64,000 nt of DNA from Symsagittifera roscoffensis (taxonomy: Eukaryota > Xenacoelomorpha > Acoela > Convolutidae): assembly GCF_963678635.1 (NCBI RefSeq), contig NC_087062.1:7924193-7988192 (forward strand), given 5' to 3'. Positions 14,101 through 26,100 of this stretch are shown piece by piece; positions within the stretch are counted from its first letter, which is position 1; each line of letters starts with the position of its first letter. Both the position numbers and the translations under genes were made by a program. The notes below the pieces were generated by a model. That model was given only the letters and a program-made list of their open reading frames with translations, did no database searches and was not told where the DNA came from.

Positions 14101-17100
14101 ACACAAAATAATAGTTTAAACTCTACAGTTATACACAATGAAAACCTCAATGGAACTAGGAATCTTACTCAACAAGATATCCAGACACCATCACACTTCA
14201 TAAATGAAGAAATTGTACACACAACAACTACACAACAAAGTATTTCACCAATACGCCCAAATTTAACAACACCAAGAAATACAAATCCTTCACAAACACA
14301 GGTAACCTTACAATCAACCGTTAAACCTTCGGTTGCCCCTAAATATTCACATATGGATTACCAAACATACAGACCCATGACAATACCATCAAAAACACGC
14401 AAAACATTCACTAGAAACAACTTTACAGACCATAATTATAATTATACACATCCATCAAAAACATATAATCAACCACAAAGGAATTTTAACCAATATACAA
14501 GATCTCGAAATTGGGATAACCCAATGACCCAACCTAATTCAATAAATTTCCAAACAAATCCTCCACAGGATCACAGTGAAAATTACCCATTTTTTCAACA
14601 AAATAAAAATAAAAAACAGACATCTTATCAAATGGATTATTTATCCTCAGATGATGATTTCTTACAACCAGATATATTTGCACCAAATACTCAAGAATAT
14701 CGTAGACAAGGAATACAGAGAACACGTACAAATCATAGAAATTTTTCTCCACAACCAATAGATGCACAACATCAACAACCAATTCAACAACAAAATTTAA
14801 TTAATACACAATCTTTTCAACCAATTCAACAACAAAATCCAATGACTACACACTCGTATCAAGCATCACAAATGCAAAATGAAATACCACTCCCATATTA
14901 TCTCCAACAACATGAAATAACAAGAAACCAACTTTCAAATTTTTCTCAAATGCCAAATGCAGCAGAATCATTACAAATGACAATGAATCCATACCTTATG
15001 GGTGGATCATCAATAACATCAAACAAACCTTTAATGGTTTTCACAGGAACAGACCCTGAATACTCTGTAGAAGATTATTTAAATGCAGTAACAGCAAACC
15101 TGATTTTAAATATTGGACCTGAACCAATAAATACGCCACTACATCAAAATTGGATACATCGACGCACAGCGTTAATACAAACAACCTTAGATGGCGCAGC
15201 CCAAAAATGGTTTTCAGTACTACCTCTAGAAATAAAATCAAACTGGAAAAGGTTTACACAGGAATTTTCAAAAATGTTTGACTCCGAAAGAAACAAACAA
15301 CAACAAAGAGTTTTATGTAATGAAATACGCAGATTACCAAACGAAACCATCAAGCAAATAGCAGTACGAATCGAAACACTAGTTCGAAAAGCATATTCAT
15401 TAAATACACACGACTATAAAAACACAAAAATGACAGAAATCTTAATGATGACCTTGACACCACAATTAAGGAAAATAGCAATAAAAAAGAGAGCATCCCA
15501 TCCTTCTTCAATTCGAGAACCCGATTTAGATTTTCGAAAACTAGTAGACAAATTAGAACAAGCAGAAATCACGATGAAACTAGAAGAAACGGAAAATCTG
15601 AAATTACAATACGTTAATAGAATTGAAACGACTCCCACTAATATTAATAATATACAGGAATCAGAGACAGACCTCGTTGAAAAAATCACTGAAATACTCA
15701 ATATTTACGAAAAGAACCCAAACTTTAAAGGCAAACCATCTTTCAAAAAATGGTGTAATTATTGCCGACGATACGGACATAGTATTTCCGAATGTAGACA
15801 AAAACAGCAAGACAATCAAAATAAACCTCAAAAATATAAAGAACCAAATAAATCATTCTATCAATACATGAAAAAAGATCAAAATCTACCGAACAAAACA
15901 GTCCACAGCAACAACAGTTCAGGAAAACCACTCCCGAACAACACAAATTATACAAGAAATCAATCACCATATAACTCAAGTTATAGAGGAAGATCACCAG
16001 AACGAAGAAACACGAATAATTCATCACAAAATCACTACAATAGACCAAATAGTCGAAATAACTACTCCAGATCAAATTCAAATACACAACGATTTGTTTC
16101 TAGATCTAATTCCCAATCAAGAAATAACTACTATCCAAACAACCAATCACGAAATTCATCATACAATAGGAATAGAAACTACTCCTATAATCGAAATAGA
16201 AGTTATTCAAACAACCGAAACCAGAATTACCCGAACAATCAATCAAGGAATAACTCATATAATAGATCGAACTATAACAGACCAAACAATAATTACCAAA
16301 ACAGATCGCGAAATAATTCACAAAATCGACACTCAAGTTATAATAATCGTTATAGAAATTATTCCCAATCACCACACCGGAATAATAATAACTATAATAA
16401 TTCTAATAATCGCCACAGAAGTAGTACATCTAAACATCAAAGACAAATCAATCAAGTACAATCTAATCCAGAAACAACATCAGACCCTCCAGGTATTGAT
16501 GACACAGTAACTGATACGTTACAACTCAATCAAATAAACTGTACATCATCAGATTCAGAAAGTGATACTGAAAACACTCTTTCTATCAATATGATAAAAG
16601 TCGAAAATGACTATGAATCTGTCATATATGAACAACCTTTTCCATCACACATATATGAAAATCAATCAGAATTTCTTCAAAATTATTACACTACACCCAT
16701 AAAATCCACACCAACGACGCAAGAAACAAATGAGATTAACACTACAAATCAAACCAATAAAAATACCAAAACAAAATGCTTGAATACAAACCACATTTAT
16801 CAAAATATACAAAAAAAACAACCCAAAGAAAAAATTTGGACAATACCATTTCTCTTAGAAAGCCCAAGAAATAAAGAATTTCAACCACCAGACCTTGAAA
16901 TAGATTTTTTAATTGATTCAGGAGCAGAATCAAACATAATAAACATCCCCACATGGAATGAAATAAAAACTTTACATCCAAAGCTAACACCTCTTGAAAC
17001 CTCCAGTAAGTTAGCAACAGCACAAGGATCAACATTGATAAACTACGGAAAAATCCAATTATTTCTCCTCCCCACCAGAACAATGGAACAAAGCAAAATT

Positions 17101-20100
17101 TTAAATAAGCCATTTAAACAAATATTCCATATCACTGACATTAAATATAATATCATTGGAATACCATTTATTTCGAAGTATATACCAACAATTAACATAC
17201 TAAATAGTAAAATATTAATCAAAGATAAATATACAAAAACAAAAGAAACATCCTTAACATTTTTTCAAAGATTAAATAAACAACCACCATTCTTTTCAAA
17301 ATTCTACCCGATATTTAACCAACAAAGAAAACACCTAAAACCACTATCAGGAAATATCTATAATTTTTCAATCAAACAAGTTCACCAATATGATAAAGAA
17401 CAAAACAAACAAAAATTTTATATGTCAGATTTTGAATTCAAACCTATTCACAAATTTTTCAAAATCACAATCTCATCCATAAAATATTTGAAAAATTCGA
17501 ATTCCGATATCATTTCCTTACATGTCTATAACAACACACCTTACCAAGTAACATTACCTTCAGGACTTTTAGGATATTGTGAAACCAACGCTACAATATC
17601 ACCAATACACGAAAAAGCCTATCGCGTAAATAATATACTCCAATTACTAGATATTTGCCAATCTACAATTCTTCATGAAGAATTATCTATAAATAATATA
17701 ATAAGTAACGAAAACAGAAATACGGATTATTTCACAAAAACTCCATATTTCAAACCTACATTCAACATAAGTAACTACACAGAGGACCAACAAAAATTTT
17801 TAACAATGTTTAATTTCCAACATTCACAAATAACACAAGACGAATTCGAAAAGTTAGCCAAACAGCTAATTGAATATTCATCAGTCTATGCAACATCAAA
17901 ATTCGATGTTGGAAGAATCAGTTCATCACTACATCTCCCGTTAAAACCAGACGCAGTTTTCAAAAAACAGAGAGCAAGTAAAGTACCAATTCACTTACAT
18001 GATAAAGTGAACAGATTACTCGATATTTTAGAACAATACAACATTATATCACCAGTTAATAAAGAAGAACAACCAAAAGGCAACACATTTATCAACCCTG
18101 TTATCATTCTAGCTAAAGGGGAATCATTAAAAATCGTTCTCGATGCTAGATACCTCAATTCACTTATAGATGAATCAAAATGTAATTGGCCCATCGAACC
18201 AATACAAGTTATTTTAACAAAAATAAACGGCAAATACTTTACAACCGCCGATATGAATAGTGCATACAATCAAATGCCACTAGATGATCAATCACGACGT
18301 TTAACACAATTTGTTATCGGAAACCAACAATATGAATTCAACCGCTTATTCTATGGAATATCCATAGGACCAGCAGCATTTTCAGCTTTTATGAGCAAAA
18401 TTTTTAGACCACTAATACTCAAGAAAAACGCAATCACCTATTTAGACGATGTTTTTATGCAATCACAAACAAAAGACGAGATGTTCAATGTTTTAGAAAA
18501 ATATCACCAAATACTTCAGAACGAAAATCTGAAGGCCGCCCCCGATAAATCACACTTCTTTTTGACAAGAGTTAAATTCTTAGGACATGATATAGAAAGA
18601 AAAACAATCACTCCATTGAAATCACGCATTGACGCTATTCAAAAACTTCAACCACCAACAAATAAAAAGAAAATCCAAGAATTTCTTGGAATGTTAAACT
18701 TTTTAAGTAAATATGTTTATAAAATGCAATTATATCTACGACCATTTTATAACATCCTTAGACAACAAAATAATTTTGAATGGAACACAGAACATCAAAC
18801 ACGATTTGAAGAAGTAAAGAAACTTTTAACAGAACAAATTTCAAACACAATTCCAGATTCAAATCAACCATTTTATGCAATGTGCGATGCTTCGAACTTT
18901 GGCATCGGTGCAGCACTATTACAATCACATAATGGTACAAATAAAATGAACCTCATATCAGCAAATTCTCGATTATTCACTCAAGCAGAGCTACGACTCT
19001 CAACTCTAATGAGAGAATGTACAGCCATAATATATACACTGACAGAATATGAATTTCTGATACTTGGATCAAAACATCCAACAGTTCTATTCACAGACCA
19101 TAAACCAATCATCTTTCTCTTTACACAAAAATCTAACCCAAACCACCGAGTTTACAGATTTCAATTAATTCTAATGAAATTTCCAAACTTACATATAGTT
19201 TGGACTGCAGGAAAAAATCTTGCATTACCAGACACCTTAAGTCGAAATACACCACCTGAATTACTTACACGAAAAACAACAGTTGAAATACCCAAAAACA
19301 TAAAATTCTACCTTGCAGAAAACGAAACATCACCCCGATTGGAATGCAAATATGCAGTAAAAACTGATATTGAACAATCACAAATAAATAGTTTACAACA
19401 TTTCCCACTTTATTTAGATTGTCAAAATAATCATTATGAAGTTGATTTACTTGGAACATCAACTTTCAAACCAATCCCATATTCTCAATGGATAAAAAAT
19501 AACACCCAACAAAAACGAACAAAACAACACCCGCCTAAGAAAGACCATTTTCCACTAATTGAAAAAGAAGATTTAACTGATAAAATAAATTTATCAGGAC
19601 CACAAACAAACGATTCAAAATACACAATAAATCAAGTTTTTGACCTCCATGACCCACTTGATACAATACCTTTATCTTAATTAGAAATCGAAAACATTTT
19701 TCTCCCCCCAACAGAAACAATTACAATTTCAACACTGAAACAATATCAAAACCTTGACCCAGTAATTCGACAACTGAAATCATGGCACAAATATAAAACT
19801 AAACCTATCAAAGCAGATTCAACCATTCTAGGAAACAAAACACTCCTCCGATACTTTCGAAAATTTAACAACACAACAATTAACGAAAATACAGACCTTT
19901 TAGAGTATAACCTGAATGAATCTACAGTTCCATGTCTCCCTTTAAGTATGATTCTTATAGCTTTTAATATTTCACATACACAAAATATTAAAGGACACTC
20001 TGGATCAGAAAAAACATATTCAAATTTTATACAAAACTTTTATTTCCCAAATGCACCAATTTGGATAAAAGTACTATGCAATGACTGTATAGTATGTCAA

Positions 20101-23100
20101 CTAAATAAACCTTACCCAAATCAAAAACAAATAGCACAAAAACAAGATTTTAAAGGACAAAGCTTGTACTTTAATCATCGTATCTCATTTGATACTAAAG
20201 GACCAATTTCACCCTCATCAGAAGGAAACTCCTACATTATGGTAATTGTTGACGCATTTACACATTATGTAGCACTTAACCCAGTACCCCATTGTAACGC
20301 TTATTACGCTTACACAACACTCTATGAACACTGGATAGCAAAATTCGGACTACCAGAAATTTTAGTTACAGACAACGGTACAGAATTCATAAATAATGAA
20401 ATTATCACACTATGTCATTTATATAACATTAAACACAAACCACGTACATCTCATGCACCTTGGACAAACGGCTTAGTCGAAGGTATGAACCGTTCATTAC
20501 AAGAATATCTTAGATGTATCATCAACGGAAATGATACAAAATATACCGAATGGTCAGCAGATGTAAAATTATTTCCCTTAGCATATAATTCACAAATTAC
20601 GACAACTTTAGGAATGTCACCATACGAAATGGTTTTTAACCAAAAGCCACGCAAACCAATAATGTTTACAGCAGATTCTCATAAAAACGCACAAGGTTAT
20701 TGTCAACCAAATAAAGACTCAATTTGTTATAACCTACCTTTACATACACACGATGAAGATCATTTTCATCACCCACAAATTCTTAAACTAGCCTCCGGTA
20801 CACACACCGAATGGATTCTAAATAGAGATAAAAAACACAATGAAATTTATCAAAAAATAACAAAAAAGTTATTACAAAGACAAAACATTAATGAACAAAT
20901 CAATTCACGTTTTACACCAGCCTCCGAATTAAAAATTGGAACATTTGTTTTAATACCCAATTTTAATACTCAAAAAGGAATTTCTAAAAAATTACAACCC
21001 CTTCGAAAAGGACCATACCAAATAATTGCAAAACCCACTGATGTCACATATAAAATTACCGACTCAAACAAAAAAGAAATCGTTCAACATCGAAACAACC
21101 TATTACCTTATTACCCAAAAGAATACGCACTCCGCGAATTAACTCAATTATATTCTTTCACAGGATTAAAAATCATTCAAAATGAACCACATCTGAAAAA
21201 CACAGAACAAAATGATAACCCCACCGAAAATCAAAACACAAAACCAACCGCCACCAAAAACAATACACAAAACCATAAAGAATCCCCAAAACAAAGAAAA
21301 AATAGAAAAATGACCGAACAAATAATACCCCAAGAACAAATTGACAAATCAGAAAATAGAAAAACAACAAGACTCCGAAATCAACCACGTAAAAACTATA
21401 AAATATTCATCCCCCAATCTAAAATTTTAAAGAAAGTGGAATTTAAAAAGTAATTTTAACATTATACTTCACTATCTTGAAACCTTCAAATCATTTTTCA
21501 TTTACATTTTTCAAAATAACATGCTGACAAGTACGTAATAATTCTAGTTCAAAATAGACCAATAGGATTCATCCAATCCGTCACTTTCTCTAACTCAAAC
21601 TAAGACCAATTAGACGAATCATATAGAACTCCAGGCACATCTATAACTATAACTTTACGACCTCCAGGTCAAAAATAAGCAAACCACTCCAACTTGACAA
21701 CTAAAATAAATATCACCATAATACCGTACCCCTCCCTTATCTAATAACCCAAAGATCAACAATATTTCCCCAACTCAGACCACGAATACCCCCAAAGCAA
21801 ATTTGTTAACTTAGCCTAAAGTAACAAAATGAACATTTTAATTAGCCTAAAGTATAAAAATCTCACCATACCCCGGATCATTTGACAAACAAAAATAAAG
21901 AAAAAGACGACCTCCCAGTCACCATAAAAATTGCCCCCAACAATTTTTTACAAAACTCAACCCACTTGTCAAAAAACTAATAAATAATCCGACCACACTA
22001 GAAAATCGCCTCAAACAGCAAAAAATATTCGACCAAGAGATCATTTCTTAAATGCTCTTCTCTCAATCAGTTACTCAAATACTCATAAATCTTAAACATT
22101 TTTTTACAATACTTGAAACCTTTATAATATTTCTTTTTGATATACTTGAATCTTTTCTAATAATCCTAATCATTTTTTGTAACATTTTTTTAATTTTCTA
22201 CACTATACTCGAACTATTCCTCCAACTTTCCAAAACCCTTGATTACATCCACAGGTACGATTCATATAACTTGTCTAAATGATACGAAAAATTTTCAGTA
22301 GAACTGATATTTTTTTATTGTTTGTAATTTTCATAGCATTCTTATCATCCCTCATTTTGACCATCTGTAAATGTATAAAGAAAGCAATCCTCACATTTGC
22401 CCTAGCAACAGTCCTTCTAATTCTTTTTTTGGAAGAATATTATAATAAACACAAAATTTCTCACTAAAGTAATAATTCAAAAAACCATCAAAAATTGCTA
22501 CCCAACAGTCACAGAATCAGTCTTCACCGACATCATCCCAAGATAACCAAACACCACCTTCAACTACTCAAAATCCTCAAACATCTACACGAATTTCTTT
22601 TCAAGACAATCCATACACTTTTGAAGAACGACATGCTCGTTTATCAGAACCACTAGAACCAGTTCAACGACAAGCACCTCTAAGCGAACCAACATATAAC
22701 CTCTACCCAACACTACCACAAGAACTAAGTAGAATAAGAAATCCTAGTCAAAACCAAAATACAGTCGAAATAAATAGACAAATTGTACATCCTCGACGAA
22801 ACAGAAATCTTCAAACTCCCCGAGTTCATTTTGATATACCTCAATCCCCATCACAAAACACTCCAGAAAACCCCATTGGTATATTACCAGAAACCCCTAC
22901 GCTTCTTTCACAACGTAGCACCTCAAGCCTACCATCAGATTACTTAGGTTCAACACCAACATCTGAACAAATACGTGAAAATCCCTTTAACCCCCCAAAC
23001 CAGGCATCACGGCTACCATATTGGACAACACATTCATTTACACAAGGTGAATTAAATTTAGTAAATAATCCAATAGATATTTCTACGGATACAACAACAT

Positions 23101-26100
23101 CCTCATCACTACCAGAAACATTATCACTACCATCAACACCATCAATAAGCCAGATTTCACCACCACCTTTTAACTTAAATTTTCCAAATAATCTCGACGC
23201 CAGATATCGAGAACAATCATCAATAAATATTCCTTTAAGACTAGATTGGAATACATTTACAGCACCTCCACCACTATTTGGACAACATCAAGAAAGTAAC
23301 CGCCTTCATAACTGGGCACTTAATAGATTACAATATCGCCAAGATATTCACAACGATATCCGTGATCACAATATTCAAATACTCCAACAAAACAGTTTAC
23401 AATTAAAGTTTGAAATCACAGTTAAGTTAAATAATATTACCCAACATCCCTACCCATTAAATCCACCTAACATAACAGCTCAATCACTACCACCACCGTT
23501 TATAACTACTGAAGTAATATACAAATACGACAGATATACCAAAAACACAATTGGCTACATTACATTTTATAATCCATACTCAGGATTATCATACACATGT
23601 ATATTCTAAAATTATTAATTTTTCTCCAACTCCTTTTTCTAGTAATCTCAAATCAAAACATAAACCCTTCTCCTCGTACAGGACCACAAGATTTATTAGT
23701 AACACATTACGATTGTGAAGAAAATGAACAAAAAACACTACATAAATATGCAATAAATCAAGTATCACAATGTGAAACAGAACCACAAGCTATAGAAACA
23801 ACAGATGTAATAGCAACACTCTATTCAAAAGCCCGAGCAACAACAGTTACAGGTTATAAATTCACAGCAACATTTTCCGAAAAGAAAGTACATTGTTCAC
23901 AAGTCTCGAATGGAAACAAAAACCGACTTGACCATGAATCATTCTATCAAAGTAATATAGAACGTCTTTTACATCTCAATCCCGACGATTGTAAAAATGA
24001 ATTACTTAGACTAAACATCACACAAAATAAAAACTCCGCAAGAAAGTTAGTTAATTTTCAAGTTTTTTCAGACTCTGTACATCAATCACAACTTGAAAGA
24101 CACCAAGGACATATAAAACTAGACGAAAAATACCCGTATAACGGCGCACACGGACGATTAACCTATGACCTACACGATAAACATTGGATACCACACATTG
24201 GTATAAATGACCCATCAAACTGCAAAGCAGACACAAAAAATAAAGGATACCAAGAAATAATGTTTTTTGATTGGAAAATACAACTCGAAAAAATACAACT
24301 AACACGAGATTTATCAGATAATACAATGATCTATCAAGGAATCCGATTACCTTGTAAAAATGATCAAGGTTATTGCGACCCTACAACGAGAACACAAGCA
24401 ACAATTGTTTGGTTCCCCGAAGATACATGTACAACATTTCAAGTAGCAAAAATACACGCTCGTATGATAAAATTTCACGAAAAATATTTTATACAATCAA
24501 TTCCATATGAACAAGTCCATCCATCACGAAAACTAAGTTCTAATTTTAGAAACATAGACAATATAGAAAATAAATTGACACGTTTCCAAATATATCAAGA
24601 AACAGAACTTGCATGTAAATACAGGAATCCACTTCACAGAACACAATATTCTGAAATATTAGTTGAATACGAAAAAGGATTCGACATGACCACTGGAAAA
24701 GTAAAAATCGACCCATATGCCACAGGTCATCCTCTAAACGAAGGAACATCCTATATACCAGTTAATTTTGAAAAAAGCAACGGACAACCTGGTGGACATC
24801 TAAAACCCCATGACACCAGAAGCACACGCTTACAAGAATTATCACTAATGAATACTACATATTTCGGTAATATCCACTATGATATTCATTTAGATATGAA
24901 ACTAGATTATACAATTAGCCGAATTTTTCAAGAAATGTCACTCTCCGAATTAGAAACACTACACCAACTATGCGAATTAGAACGAACACAAATATTACAA
25001 TCACTTGCACTAGCAGTATTAAAAATACCCTATGCAGGATACTTATTATCTGGAAATAGATCAAATTTTTTAGACTATGAAGGAAACATCTTATGGTTTT
25101 ATACTTGTACTAAAAAAGTATCACCACTATACGTTTTTGAAGATAAACGATGTTATAAAAGAATCCCTATCTTTTATAAGAATAAAGTACATTTCGTGGA
25201 TACACTTTCACGAAGAACCTATTTCTGGGATACCGCAGTCCCATGTGGATCAGAAAACAGCCACAATGTAGTACAACTAAACCCTGATGAAAATAAATAT
25301 TATCTTCTCACTCCATATCCCACATTAATGCAATCACTCAAAAAATTTTCACCAGAAAGCATTCGCGCTATTGCTCGAAACCCAAATATAGACTTACAAT
25401 CAATAGGAATCTATTCAAAATCAGATATTCAACATCACATTAGAACACAACAATTCCAAGAATTATTAACACAAATGGACACTATACAAAGACAATCAAT
25501 AGACCAAAATTTACGCAAACTTGCGGAAACCGCAGGATTTGCCGATATCTACACGCAAGACTATAGCGGATATTTTAAAGACATTAAAGATTATATATAT
25601 CTAAACGGTGAAAAATACCGTCCCCAAGATATATCACCAATTAACATTTTTAGCTTTGTTACACTCAAAAATGAGATCCTCGATTTTCTAGGATGGCCCT
25701 ACTACATCTTAGAAAAATTGACTATTTTATACGCAATGTTTAACTTTATTGGATTTCTTTTCTCACTTTTAAAAGGAATCTACAACACATGTGCTATACA
25801 CACACAAGTCAATCGACAAGCAAGTGTAGCACGCATACTCTTTGCAGGATTTTTTGGAATCTTTTCTACATCTATAAACAAAATTCTTTTAGACGCACAA
25901 ATAAAAGAATATAACACAAAAATAGCAACACGACAAAATACATACGACGAAGAACATAACAATGTAGACATAACGCCAACGGCACCACAATTACCACCCC
26001 TACCAAATAACCATCCACTATCCCTAGTCCCACGAAATTTTCGAAATTTAGCCATCACACATAATCCAAATTTTCGACTCACCACATCACAAAGTCCCAT

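Noticed and set aside
12871-19720. Minus-strand ORFs opposite gag-pol
   Set aside because: Val/Leu/Phe-rich shadows of the A-rich sense strand with no motifs of their own.
22440-22500. Ribosomal frameshift from the 62-aa ORF into the ATG-less ORF
   Set aside because: The first frame ends at 22467 and the second opens only at 22476, after two stops, so the frames do not overlap.
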